Made by a program: the position numbers and the translations under genes. Under the pieces are notes generated by a model. It was not told the DNA's origin, made no database searches, and saw only the letters and a program-made list of their open reading frames with translations. Shown here one piece after another: positions 1 through 8,640 of a DNA stretch of 33,319 nucleotides (the stretch's first letter is position 1; every line of letters starts with the position of its first letter). This stretch comes from Candidatus Bathyarchaeota archaeon (GTDB lineage Archaea > Thermoproteota > Bathyarchaeia > Bathyarchaeales > Bathyarchaeaceae), in assembly GCA_029883255.1 (NCBI GenBank), contig JAOUJL010000002.1:1-33319 (forward strand). Reading direction: 5' to 3'.

Positions 1-90
1 GAAGAAAACACGGTTAATGCAAAGAATAAAAAAAGCAATAAAGAGAAAATCAAACCACAAAGAAAAACAATAAGCAAAACATTTTTCCAT
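1..90 (-). CDS. possible 5' end of a membrane protein gene, cut by window edge
   Basis: Thirty codons are open from an ATG at 90 to the window edge. The translation begins MEKCFAYCFSLWFDF and continues very hydrophobic and Phe-rich, as in a first membrane segment. A TATA-like stretch (CTTTATAA on the minus strand, near 133-141) lies about 45 bases upstream. No convincing ribosome binding site sits next to the ATG. The stretch is short and T-rich, so an open frame by chance is a real possibility. Confidence 0.3.
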   Translation of the reverse strand, partial: MEKCFAYCFSLWFDFLFIAFFILCINRVFF

Positions 91-223
91 CAACGTTAGT
101 CTGGCCTGAGAGGGAGATCCCCCCCACCTCCTTATAAAGCTAAAAATATACCAAAGCTTCCCCGTAATCCTTTTATTCCGTGTGGTGTCGCATTTTTGGT
201 TTTATAGGCTTGTATGGTGTTGA

Positions 224-724
224 TCAGAATGTCCGAGGGGCTCGCACCTCTACTATCTTGGGGCGGGTGAACCTTCCGCAAACTGGACATTTTCTCCGAG
301 AGATTGTTCGGTTTCGGGGAAACCCCATGGATTCTAGTTGTGTTTGCGAGAAGATTTCTTTCCATTGATATCCGCAAACGGTGCATTCTAGAGTGGTTGT
401 TACATCGTCTGTTATGACGGTCACCTCTTCAATACGTTCCGTTCTGCGAGCCAACAGAGAGACGCCTAACAGGATTGTGACAGCGCCCGCGATAATGAGG
501 TAGATGAGTTCGAATTGAATTCCGAATCCGGTGTTGAGACGGTTTGTCCACAGAAATTCATTGAACGCTGAAAGATTCAAGAAAGAAACTCCTGAGGCCC
601 AAGCGTAGGACAATACGGCAATTATGAATGACGACCCTAAGAAAGTGAGAACCAGACCAGAAATACGAGTGGGACTTTGTATAATCATGGTTTTTCGCAC
701 GGATCTCGACAATAACCTCACCAT
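224..724 (-). CDS. two-TM protein with C-terminal zinc ribbon
   Basis: The protein is about 166 aa. Two membrane segments are visible near residues 20-45 and 70-95, followed by a soluble C-terminus with two CxxC knuckles (ECTVCG and KCPVCG, about 25 residues apart) that should bind one zinc ion. The frame is open further upstream to 931, but that would overlap the divergent gene. The ATG at 724 is preferred because a TATA-like TTTAAATAG lies about 28 bases before it, which fits a leaderless transcript. An ATG at 688 is the alternative. It is divergent from the secreted-protein gene at 888. Function is unknown; a membrane-anchored zinc-ribbon protein is all that can be said. Confidence 0.65.
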   Translation of the reverse strand: MVRLLSRSVRKTMIIQSPTRISGLVLTFLGSSFIIAVLSYAWASGVSFLNLSAFNEFLWTNRLNTGFGIQFELIYLIIAGAVTILLGVSLLARRTERIEEVTVITDDVTTTLECTVCGYQWKEIFSQTQLESMGFPRNRTISRRKCPVCGRFTRPKIVEVRAPRTF

Positions 725-743
725 AAGGTTATTCCCTGAGAAT

Positions 744-752
744 CTATTTAAA
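744..752 (-). promoter_or_regulatory. TATA box for the zinc-ribbon gene (leaderless)
   Basis: The minus strand reads TTTAAATAG here, 28 bases from the ATG at 724. In archaea transcription starts about 25 bases past the TATA box, so the mRNA would begin at or near the start codon. No ribosome binding site precedes that ATG, which agrees with this. Confidence 0.5.
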
Positions 753-832
753 CAGAGAAAATGATTCTCGTGCGTGTTTGTGTTCTCTTGCACTATTGCA
801 TGTTTCGGAATATTGAGGATTTCTGCGTACGT

Positions 833-841
833 GTTTATAAG
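833..841 (+). promoter_or_regulatory. TATA-like element for the secreted DUF642-like gene
   Basis: GTTTATAAG lies about 50 bases before the ATG at 888. The predicted start of transcription near 862 leaves a short leader containing the purine-rich ribosome binding site AAAGGAGA at 873-880, seven bases before the ATG. Together with the minus-strand box at 744-752 this makes a compact divergent promoter region. Confidence 0.45.
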
Positions 842-887
842 GGAACGTCTGAAAATTATTATTGAAGAGAAGAAAGGAGAATCAAGA

Positions 888-2519
888 ATGAAACCAAAAG
901 CAATCGTAATAGTATTGCTTCTTACGAGCATGCTAAACGTTGCATTGAATGCTATGCCTGTTCAGACCAGCAATGGCGGAAACATCGTTGTCAACGGCGG
1001 CTTTGAGGACCCAGTGGTGGAACATGCGGAAAAATGGGATATCTACAATTCAGCGGAGATACCTGGATGGAGTGTGGAGTGGATGCCGTCGGTGCCTGCG
1101 TCGTGGAGTGGTGAGACAAGACCTTCTGACGCCAGCATTGAGCTGCAGAGACTAGTGTTTGATTGGACGGCTATCGAAGGAAGCCAGTGGGCGGAGCTGG
1201 ACTCCGACTGGGACGGCCCTACGAACGGCCTTAATAATGAACCGGCTTCCATCAAAATCTACCAAGAGCTCCATACGGTGCTACATGGCGTTTATAACCT
1301 GAGCTTTGCCTTCTCCCCACGTCCCGCTGTGGAGGAAAACAAGCTCGAGGTCAGGTGGGGTGGGGAAGTTGTCGCTGTTCTTGAGGCGAATGGCACGGAA
1401 CTCTCAGACACGGATTGGACATACTACGAGTACATGGTGATTGCCACGAGCACGAGGACTCACTTGGAGTTTGCTGACCTGAGTGCATCTGACGCGGTTG
1501 GCACATTCTTGGATGACGTAAGCGTGAAGCTGAAAGGCGAGCCCACCGTCACGGATCTCATCGCCGGTCAGCACATAAAAGCTGGCACAGTCCTCGTTTG
1601 GAACGACGGGACGCATCTTTACGTTCAGTACAGCACTATGCTTGGCTGGTTCTTGACCAAGACGCACCTAGCAGTTGCCACTTCTCTGGGTGGCATCCCG
1701 CAGACCCCTGGTGGCAATCCGATCCCAGGTCTATTCCCCTACCAAACGATTCACGATCCGTGGGTTACACAGTACACATACATCATCGAATTGGACGGAT
1801 GGAGTGTAGGCACTAATCTTTACATAGCAGCCCATGCCGTGGTAAAGAAAACGTGTACTTCTGGATCACAAAATGTCGTTGTTAACGGCGGGTTTGAGGA
1901 GCCAGTGGTGACGAATGCGGAAGACTGGGATATCTACGCTTCATGGGAGATATCTGGATGGAGTGTGGAGTGGATGCCAGGACCTGACACGTATGAAGGC
2001 TACACAAGACCTTCTGACGCGTACATTGAGCTGCAGAGACTAGTGCTTGATTGGACGACTATCGAAGGAAGCCAGTGGGCGGAGTTGGACTCCGACTGGG
2101 ATGGCCCTACGAACGGCCTTAATAATGAACCGGCTTCCATCAAAATCTACCAAGACCTCGTAACAGTGCCTGGTGGAGAGTATCGCCTCAAGTTCTACTT
2201 CTCCCCGCGCCCAAACACAGACGCTTCTAACAATGTCCTAAAAGTAACGTGGGACGGGATGGATATTGATACCATAAGCCTAGCTGGAGGCAGTGACACC
2301 ATATGGACGTATCACACATATACACTAACCGCGACAGGTTACACAACTCGCCTGGAGTTCGCTGATATGGGAACCTCTGACGCACTTGGACCGCTTCTGG
2401 ATGACGTTAGGGCTTGCGGACCAACATTTTGTGGTTGCGAGACAGCTTGGGGTGACGGAGAAGACTTCCCTGGCACCGACTGGTCAATGTACTTCACTCA
2501 CACCATCTACGACCCGTAA
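888..2519 (+). CDS. secreted surface protein with two DUF642-like domains
   Basis: The protein is 543 aa from the ATG at 888, chosen for its ribosome binding site (GGAGA) and the signal peptide it reveals (MKPKAIVIVLLLTSMLNVALN, residues 1-24). Residues about 30-215 and 335-510 are two copies of a jelly-roll-like domain of DUF642 or carbohydrate-binding type, each starting VVNGGFE and ending near LDDV. Between them, residues about 220-330 (LIAGQHIKAGTV, then THLAVATSL, GNPIPG and IAAHAVV) form a different domain seen in many microbial surface proteins. The extreme C-terminus (ETAWGDG, then NWAMYF-like DWSMYF) looks like the last strand of that domain, so the second copy appears to sit inside it. 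No C-terminal anchor is visible. Sugar binding or cell-surface adhesion is likely but not shown. Confidence 0.8.
   Translation: MKPKAIVIVLLLTSMLNVALNAMPVQTSNGGNIVVNGGFEDPVVEHAEKWDIYNSAEIPGWSVEWMPSVPASWSGETRPSDASIELQRLVFDWTAIEGSQWAELDSDWDGPTNGLNNEPASIKIYQELHTVLHGVYNLSFAFSPRPAVEENKLEVRWGGEVVAVLEANGTELSDTDWTYYEYMVIATSTRTHLEFADLSASDAVGTFLDDVSVKLKGEPTVTDLIAGQHIKAGTVLVWNDGTHLYVQYSTMLGWFLTKTHLAVATSLGGIPQTPGGNPIPGLFPYQTIHDPWVTQYTYIIELDGWSVGTNLYIAAHAVVKKTCTSGSQNVVVNGGFEEPVVTNAEDWDIYASWEISGWSVEWMPGPDTYEGYTRPSDAYIELQRLVLDWTTIEGSQWAELDSDWDGPTNGLNNEPASIKIYQDLVTVPGGEYRLKFYFSPRPNTDASNNVLKVTWDGMDIDTISLAGGSDTIWTYHTYTLTATGYTTRLEFADMGTSDALGPLLDDVRACGPTFCGCETAWGDGEDFPGTDWSMYFTHTIYDP
1143..1271 (+). repeat. near-identical internal repeat, copy 1
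   Basis: This 129-base segment matches 2031-2159 at all but five positions (offset 888 bases). It encodes the core of the first DUF642-like domain (LQRLVFDW to NNEPASIKIYQ). Flanking parts of the two domains have diverged far more, so this core was copied recently or kept alike by gene conversion. Confidence 0.9.
2031..2159 (+). repeat. near-identical internal repeat, copy 2
   Basis: Partner of the repeat at 1143-1271, with five mismatches in 129 bases. It encodes the same core of the second DUF642-like domain. The copies are direct and in the same frame. Confidence 0.9.
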
Positions 2520-2529
2520 GAAGTATCCT

Positions 2530-2543
2530 CCTTTTTTTTATAT
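2530..2543 (+). terminator. T-rich terminator after the secreted protein gene
   Basis: CCTCCTTTTTTTTA begins about 10 bases after the TAA of the secreted protein gene. Archaeal RNA polymerase terminates at oligo-T runs without needing a hairpin, and none is seen. The rest of 2544-2657 shows no gene on either strand. Confidence 0.45.
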
Positions 2544-2657
2544 AAGAAATTCTGAGAACTCTGACTCGATGTGCGGAAAAAGCCACGAAAATGGCACGCA
2601 TCAAAAAATAGCAAATGCTAGGACAGATGCACATGCCACTCAAATCGACCCGCGCTA

Positions 2658-3368
2658 CTACATTGGACCCATCCTCTTTCTAAATATAAATAATCCCAAA
2701 GCATAATTATGCTCGGAGGGAATTACTCTTCTGGCTTCATTCTCTGAGCATTTAACCCAGACATCTTCCGAATTATTCTTATAAAATTCCTCAACTTCAA
2801 CTTTGAAATTATCATAAACATATTTTAGCAATCTACTGTTTTTGTTATAAACCCTATGTAGAGGTTTTATTGTTTTTTCTCTTCCATAGGGAACTGTAAG
2901 AATTAAGATCCCCTGAGTGTTCAAAAGTTGCTTTACTTTCTCAATAGCCTTCATGTCCCCATCTTCAATATTTCTGGACCCATATCTGCCCCCAAGACCA
3001 ATATGCTCAATTGTGGAACACAACACTACAACATCATATGAAACTTTGAAATCTAATGAAAGAAAATCACCTTGGAGATGATTTACTCCTTGATAAACGT
3101 AAGGAGACGGAAGAAGGTCCACTCCATCCACGGTAAAACCGAGCTCTCTGATTATCGTTGTTAAGGGCGATGCGTAGCAACCTATATCGAGAACACTTCT
3201 GTATCTGCTCCTATCGAGACCTATCAAGTTTTTGATAACAAAACCATACTCAATGCATCGATCGCCACTTAATGGGTTCAAGATCGGATTTGATTCGAAG
3301 AAAACACTTCCTAATTTTAATATCAACTCACGAATTAACATTCTTAATTTAATCTTCACTCTAATCAT
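2658..3368 (-). CDS. class I SAM-dependent methyltransferase
   Basis: A 236-aa protein with a Rossmann-type methyltransferase core. Motif I is VLDIGCYASPLT (about residues 59-70), the acidic end of strand 2 is DGVDLLP, and motif IV/post-IV is CSTIEHIGLGGRYG (about 116-129), followed by the LNTQGILILTVPYG strand. It is the last gene of the long minus-strand glycan locus, 137 bases after the preceding GT2. In such loci this enzyme type often methylates a sugar hydroxyl or carboxyl; the substrate cannot be read here. The basic N-terminus (MIRVKIKLRM) is not a clear membrane anchor. Confidence 0.8.
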   Translation of the reverse strand: MIRVKIKLRMLIRELILKLGSVFFESNPILNPLSGDRCIEYGFVIKNLIGLDRSRYRSVLDIGCYASPLTTIIRELGFTVDGVDLLPSPYVYQGVNHLQGDFLSLDFKVSYDVVVLCSTIEHIGLGGRYGSRNIEDGDMKAIEKVKQLLNTQGILILTVPYGREKTIKPLHRVYNKNSRLLKYVYDNFKVEVEEFYKNNSEDVWVKCSENEARRVIPSEHNYALGLFIFRKRMGPM

Positions 3369-3505
3369 TTTGACTCACGATTTTTGGTCTCTCCGCGCAC
3401 GCAATCTATTATGAGAATTATTCTTGTACAAGATTTCATAAGACCTCAGACTGAAAAGCGTTACCGAACTTGGATAACGCTTCTAAATTCTGTGATCCTA
3501 GGCGA

Positions 3506-4585
3506 CTAGCGTTCGGGCTCTAACTTGAACGTAAATCGTTCATTTGAAAATCTTAATCTCTTATCCTGTATTGCGTGTGCTATCTTTGTGAACGATTTAT
3601 AACGGGCACTCACCGTGCTTCTTAGATTCTTGAAATTCCAAAAAATTGCACTAACAGATGCCTTGTAGGACAACCATGGATCAGCCAAGGTGCCTCCCAT
3701 CACAATTGAATAAAGGCGTCGATTATATAAAAGAAATTTATCTATATGAAGCAGTGAAAGAAGAGCTCTGAACGATTCCATCAAGCCTCCTAAAACTACG
3801 TATCTTGAAAAGTGAAAAAACATTAAGAGACAAGGAAAATTCTTGACTATGAACCTGATGTGATTTCTATAGTAGAAATATTTCTTCCTGTAATTCCATT
3901 TTCCAATAGTCGAGCTCCCTCGATGCCAGAAAATGGCGGAAGGCTCGTATATTATTCTGAAACCTGCTTTTTTGGCCCTAAAACAAAAATCAGTGTCTTC
4001 GTAATAGAAGTAATACGCTGGATCGCAGAGACCGACCTTTTCGAATACTTCTCTCTTGACTGCAGGGACTGTAACGTAATCAACTTCCATCCGAACGCCA
4101 TATTGCTTCGAGTCGTGTTCTAGACATCCTATGAGCGGGGTTGTTCCTCTTAACAGGTTCACCCTTCCAGCTGAACCATCTAGTATCTCGTTAGAACCCC
4201 AACGGAATCTCTTCCCGCAAACTATCCCAATCTCCGGCGAGCTCACCAATGTTTTAACTATATTTGTCATCCATAATTCGTCTACCTTATCATCATTGTT
4301 TAAGTCAAAGATAATTATCTCTCCCCTTGCCAGTTGAACCCCAAGATTAATAGCTTCGCCTATGCCTATCCTCTTCTCTTCTACAAGTCTTACGTTCGAA
4401 AATTCTCTTCTCACCATTGCGGGTGAGCCATCAGTTGAACCGCAATCCACGACAATGACCTCATAGTTTGGATATCGCAATTTTGTCAGAGAATTCAGAC
4501 ACTCTTTCAGCAAGTCTCGGCCATTGTAATTTGATATAATCACAGAAACTAATCGGAGCCTGTCATTCATTAAATCACACTGCAT
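3506..4585 (-). CDS. GT2 family glycosyltransferase
   Basis: A 359-aa GT-A fold enzyme. Visible elements are VSVIISNYNGRD (13-24), the nucleotide-binding VDCGSTDG (46-53), the DXD-equivalent FDLNNDD (93-99), the acceptor/base region YYEDTDF (194-200) and WHRG (220-223). A hydrophobic C-terminal helix at about 245-265 suggests membrane association. The TAA of the preceding GT2 is 18 bases upstream, so the two are cotranscribed. A second ATG five codons in (4570) is an alternative start. It is a paralogue of the enzyme at 8641: both share GIG-x-A-x-NLG and an ending with WNF(K/R)N-x-(R/K)ST. Donor and acceptor are unknown. Confidence 0.85.
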   Translation of the reverse strand: MQCDLMNDRLRLVSVIISNYNGRDLLKECLNSLTKLRYPNYEVIVVDCGSTDGSPAMVRREFSNVRLVEEKRIGIGEAINLGVQLARGEIIIFDLNNDDKVDELWMTNIVKTLVSSPEIGIVCGKRFRWGSNEILDGSAGRVNLLRGTTPLIGCLEHDSKQYGVRMEVDYVTVPAVKREVFEKVGLCDPAYYFYYEDTDFCFRAKKAGFRIIYEPSAIFWHRGSSTIGKWNYRKKYFYYRNHIRFIVKNFPCLLMFFHFSRYVVLGGLMESFRALLSLLHIDKFLLYNRRLYSIVMGGTLADPWLSYKASVSAIFWNFKNLRSTVSARYKSFTKIAHAIQDKRLRFSNERFTFKLEPER

Positions 4586-4603
4586 AGAGTAGATATGCTC
4601 TTC

Positions 4604-5575
4604 CTATTTCTTGTGACGTCTCAGCATCGGTTTTAGGCATTCGAGCAAGAGCAAAGTATAAGATTTAAGAAAACCTCTTTCTATGGAGACTCTTACAAAA
4701 GTAAGCACGAAAAGATACCTGCGTAAGATGTTCCATAATCCGAAACGTATTCTATTCAAACTTCTTTCACAGGACATATCCTCTCTTAACGAAAAGAGTA
4801 TGAACACTGGCACAAATATGGCAAGCAAAGAACCAAAAAGGGGAATACAGATTTCATCATACCAGAAGTTTTCCTTGTTTCTTATGACCTTTTCAATGAA
4901 CAATGGTAAAGTTCTTGCATACCAAATGGTCTGTGAAACAAATTCTTTTCTAGTGTGACAGAGATGTCTTCCTAGTGTTACATCACAAGTCACATCCAAG
5001 TTTACCCGAATATCTTTATAAATTCTAAACCAAAAGTCTCTATCTTCTCCATACCCTAGGCTAGGATCAAATGTCACCTTTCGAAGAATTTCTTTGCGAT
5101 ACGCACAATAATGGAGTTTTCCATAAGTTAGGCTCAATTGCCGTTCTAACTCCGTGTCCACTGCGAATTTTACTTTTACCTTCGTAAATTGATGCCTTCT
5201 AAGCTTAGTTACAATCTTATCTATAGAGTCATCATCTATGAAGAAGAAGTCTGCGTCTAGGAGAATTATGTAATTACCCTTGGCGTTTTTTATGCCAATA
5301 TTTCTTGCATTCGCTGGTGAAGTAACGTTTCCAAGAGTTTCCTCGTGGAGCAAATGTATTTCAAAAAGATTGTCAGCAAGGGCTAGGGCGAATTTTCGAA
5401 CGATCTTTGTAGTTTGATCAACACTTCCTCCATCCACAATTATCAACTCTAGAGGCCTATATGTTTGGGCATACGAACTTGTTATTAGATCCCCAATATG
5501 CTCTGCTTCATTCATGGTGCTTACGATAATCGAGACTAGGGAATTGTCTTCATTATCCCTGTGATTACTGGCCAT
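4604..5575 (-). CDS. GT2 family glycosyltransferase
   Basis: A 323-aa GT-A enzyme with VSIIVSTMNEAEHI (14-27), IVDGGSVDQTT (46-56) and a canonical DXD in LLDADFFF (105-112). A later acidic motif GYGEDRDFWFRI is the likely catalytic-base region. One or two hydrophobic helices near 240-262 suggest it sits at the membrane. Its ATG overlaps the last 11 bases of the GT-C/LamG gene (5565-5575), which indicates translational coupling with that gene. The sugar is unknown. Confidence 0.85.
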   Translation of the reverse strand: MASNHRDNEDNSLVSIIVSTMNEAEHIGDLITSSYAQTYRPLELIIVDGGSVDQTTKIVRKFALALADNLFEIHLLHEETLGNVTSPANARNIGIKNAKGNYIILLDADFFFIDDDSIDKIVTKLRRHQFTKVKVKFAVDTELERQLSLTYGKLHYCAYRKEILRKVTFDPSLGYGEDRDFWFRIYKDIRVNLDVTCDVTLGRHLCHTRKEFVSQTIWYARTLPLFIEKVIRNKENFWYDEICIPLFGSLLAIFVPVFILFSLREDMSCERSLNRIRFGLWNILRRYLFVLTFVRVSIERGFLKSYTLLLLECLKPMLRRHKK

Positions 5576-8468
5576 ATTGTTTCAAATCCCATATAATATT
5601 GTCTGTTGAAGAAGTGACCGTTGCATCGGTAATCATTGTTCTATCTCCTCCAGTGAAAAAAGCAACCGCACCTGCAGTTGAAGATTGATCCATGAGATCA
5701 AAATGTAAAGCATCATCCACATAACACATTATTCTCTCCCCAGAAACTTTGACTGTAATATTTGCTAAATTCTCTGGAATCACATACGGTTTTTGTGCGA
5801 GTATCTCTGAACGCCCGTTTGTGAACTTGATTAGGGCAGTTGCGTTCCAATCTTTGTGAAAAATAGCAAACATGTAAAACGTTCTGTTCTCTAGATCGAA
5901 ATTTTGAGCCCCAAAAACAAGACCGAGACGAGTATGACCACTCGTTTCTTCGATCACTTTAGCGCAAATTGATGCCTTGAAGTTCGATGCGACCAATGGC
6001 AATATGAAGAAATTTTCGCCAAAAGAAGATCTATTGACTGCGTTCATTTGCAGCAGAAGTCCATCTTGAAATCTCCAGTTGTACGTCACCTCGTACAGTT
6101 GAAACAGATCGTACTCTGCAACCTTTCGCAACAAACCGCTAGCAGTCAATATTGTAAGCATTTTCGAAATCTTTTGAAATCTATCGAAATAAGTATAGCC
6201 ATAAGCGATGGGGTTCGGCACTAGCAAGTAATGAACTTTCAATTCTTGCATTGCTTTCTCGAGGCTAAACGTATCTGCAGCTTCGACGGCTTTCCTGATA
6301 GTTGGGATTTGTCCAATAGACACAAGCGGTCTACTGATGTGAAGCCCATGCAACAAATCTATGTACTTGAAGTCAAGAAAATAGAAAGCATTGAAAAAGA
6401 ATGTCAACACCACATCGTTCCCATTCACTTTATTGTTTAGATCATTAGCGATATGGATCTCCTGAGCATAGTACGAGCCAGTGGTCTCGAATGCAAGCAA
6501 ATTGCCGGCAGACTTATTTTCAGCAAACTGACCGAAAGGTACTATCATAATGGTTGAACAACAAAGAAGCAAAATAGCCGCAGAATAGTACACCCTTCTA
6601 GGGGATGAATGAGTCAAGCATATTCTCCTTTTGAGTATTTTTATGTACACTGCTTTGATTTTCATTGTTGAAAGAAGCTTTAACATAAACATTATTAGAA
6701 CAAATAGACCAACGGCTATTGCAAAATAGACAAATGAATTCTTGACGAGGTGAACGGCTTCATATTCGGCCCATGGAGTGTTTACACGGACATATTGCAG
6801 AAGGTACTTATCAGCGACTGCTATTGCTGGATTAGTGGATTCTTCAATCCATAAGTTAAATGTTGGGCTCTGAAATGTTCCCAGAATTCCGTACATCAAA
6901 ACAAAGCACGTCAACAGTCCTGCAAAGAAGGAATCTCTTCTAGAAGTAAGGCTGGAGATGCTCATTGAAACCACAGGATATAGAAAGTAGGAAGCAATTA
7001 GTAGATGGCGAACGGTAAGAACGGTGCCCATCATAAAGAAAAGGAAATAGGAGAAAATGAGCAGAAATCCCACAATTTTATAGCGCTTGTTCATGAAGCT
7101 ATTAACCAGTCCTACAACCTTGTAAGGTGTAAGGTAGATATCTGTAAGTGGATGATAGAAGAGTATGAAAACGTATGACCAGTTTATTAGCATCTCGGGT
7201 TGAGGTGCAATCAGACGTGAGAATTCACCTAGCCAAGCAAGGTCAGGGTTCAAGGTAGACTGTGAAAAGAAGGAGAGCACAGGAATACCAAGCGGTTCAC
7301 CTCCCATGTAGACCTGACGAGTCACCCAGGACATAAGTGGGATTAGGCACATCACTATTTTCAACAAGCTCCATCGATTGACAGTTCGATTTTCAATATG
7401 ATTCCTCCATATCTTAACAAAAACAGTCGCTAATGCCACAATTAAAATACTTCCCAATAGAATCAGGATGTAAAAGGATTCTGATAAGCCATATGCCAAT
7501 CTCCAGAAACAGACAAAGCCCAATATAATCGACAAAAATGTTGTAAAAGCCAGAATGGCCACTTTTAGTTTCAATACTGCTAAGTAGAATGAAATTAGGA
7601 AGATTAACGCAACAATTCCATAGGCAGGCTTAAACAGAAAGGAAAGACACAGGGACAACCCTATGTAAAAATCGTAGTGAGGGGTCTCAGGCGTCTTAAT
7701 TTTCTTAAGAAGAAATAAGGCAATCGCTACAACGAATGTTGCACTATAAATATCTGGATACAGCGCATAGAAATACAAGATTGAATCGATAAACGGACTG
7801 AAACACGATAAGGCCATAGCCACCATTGCATATCGCTTACCTAAACACGTTTTCGAAATGGCATAGATCAGAATAGGATAGCTTAGTACAAAAACTGACG
7901 GCAAGAGTCTGAAAGGATCAGTAGACCGGAGGAAAATTTCCGTCCATGAATAAAGGAGACTTACTGCTGGCGCGTCTGTAAATAGGCCAACACCATCTTG
8001 TCCCTTGAAGTACTTTGAAGTTGGTAAATAATACGCTAAAGCGTCTGCATCGTTCAATGGTCTAAAGGAAAGGATTAAAATAGTCTTAATAAGAAACACG
8101 ATAAAACTGATAAGAAATGCCCGTTCCAATAAATCTCCTCTTAGAAGATTTTTCACTACGCTTAATGCTTGAGACATATCATTCTTTATTCGCTGGCGCT
8201 GACTAATGAAAATCCAACAATCAAATAAGATCAAGAAGACTGTTAGACTGAAGTAAAAAACATTCAGATATCTGTTTACGAGTATACACAAGAAAAGAGG
8301 TGGCACTTCAACCGCGGTTATTCCAAAGATAAGTGAAACTAGCCACTTCTCCACTAGGGCGTGAGGCTGTTCATGGGATTTGAATAGGCAGACATATAGA
8401 GCATAACCTGAGATTGTTATTATCACAGGTGGGAACAAGTTCATCAAAAGGTCTAATAACGTCAGCAT
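5565..8468 (-). CDS. GT-C-like polytopic membrane protein with C-terminal LamG-like domain
   Basis: A 967-aa protein from the ATG at 8468 (a TTG lies one codon earlier). Roughly a dozen membrane segments fill residues 10-490. The first large loop (RPLNDADALAYYLPT, then DRS-type aromatic residues) has the acidic pattern expected in GT-C glycosyltransferases that use polyprenyl-phosphate sugars. Two further hydrophobic segments lie near 560-600 and 615-640, followed by an extracytoplasmic part. Residues about 797-967 form a LamG/DUF1080-like beta-sandwich: FKASICAKV, GLVFGAQN, FYMFAIF, ITVKVSGERIMCYVDD, AVAFFTGG. There is no WWDYG, so it is not AglB. An outer-face sugar transfer is inferred, with the LamG part possibly holding the glycan. 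Confidence 0.7.
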   Translation of the reverse strand: MLTLLDLLMNLFPPVIITISGYALYVCLFKSHEQPHALVEKWLVSLIFGITAVEVPPLFLCILVNRYLNVFYFSLTVFLILFDCWIFISQRQRIKNDMSQALSVVKNLLRGDLLERAFLISFIVFLIKTILILSFRPLNDADALAYYLPTSKYFKGQDGVGLFTDAPAVSLLYSWTEIFLRSTDPFRLLPSVFVLSYPILIYAISKTCLGKRYAMVAMALSCFSPFIDSILYFYALYPDIYSATFVVAIALFLLKKIKTPETPHYDFYIGLSLCLSFLFKPAYGIVALIFLISFYLAVLKLKVAILAFTTFLSIILGFVCFWRLAYGLSESFYILILLGSILIVALATVFVKIWRNHIENRTVNRWSLLKIVMCLIPLMSWVTRQVYMGGEPLGIPVLSFFSQSTLNPDLAWLGEFSRLIAPQPEMLINWSYVFILFYHPLTDIYLTPYKVVGLVNSFMNKRYKIVGFLLIFSYFLFFMMGTVLTVRHLLIASYFLYPVVSMSISSLTSRRDSFFAGLLTCFVLMYGILGTFQSPTFNLWIEESTNPAIAVADKYLLQYVRVNTPWAEYEAVHLVKNSFVYFAIAVGLFVLIMFMLKLLSTMKIKAVYIKILKRRICLTHSSPRRVYYSAAILLLCCSTIMIVPFGQFAENKSAGNLLAFETTGSYYAQEIHIANDLNNKVNGNDVVLTFFFNAFYFLDFKYIDLLHGLHISRPLVSIGQIPTIRKAVEAADTFSLEKAMQELKVHYLLVPNPIAYGYTYFDRFQKISKMLTILTASGLLRKVAEYDLFQLYEVTYNWRFQDGLLLQMNAVNRSSFGENFFILPLVASNFKASICAKVIEETSGHTRLGLVFGAQNFDLENRTFYMFAIFHKDWNATALIKFTNGRSEILAQKPYVIPENLANITVKVSGERIMCYVDDALHFDLMDQSSTAGAVAFFTGGDRTMITDATVTSSTDNIIWDLKQYGQ

Positions 8469-8640
8469 CAATAGTTCACATCAAAGCTTTTTTGGAGCAA
8501 CGAAACTCCTTCTAGATTACTATCTCACCTAAGAACTCTACCAATTTAGAGCGCGCGCTAGTTTAGACTTGTTAGCAATCTGTGTTGTGCGTCTAGCCGC
8601 GAAATATTTTCTTCATGCGCGCGCAATGTTTATCGCTTTC
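8469..8640. other. spacer with two 10-bp CG-alternating palindromes
   Basis: This spacer separates two minus-strand genes and has no ORF of note. It contains AGCGCGCGCT (8550-8559) and TGCGCGCGCA (8616-8625), both perfect palindromes and unusual in such AT-rich DNA. A purine-rich GTGAAC just before the ATG at 8468 may serve as ribosome binding site. Confidence 0.4.

Noticed and set aside
5565..8468. Possible AglB oligosaccharyltransferase.
   Set aside because: No WWDYG motif or AglB-like first-loop pattern; the C-terminal domain is LamG-like.
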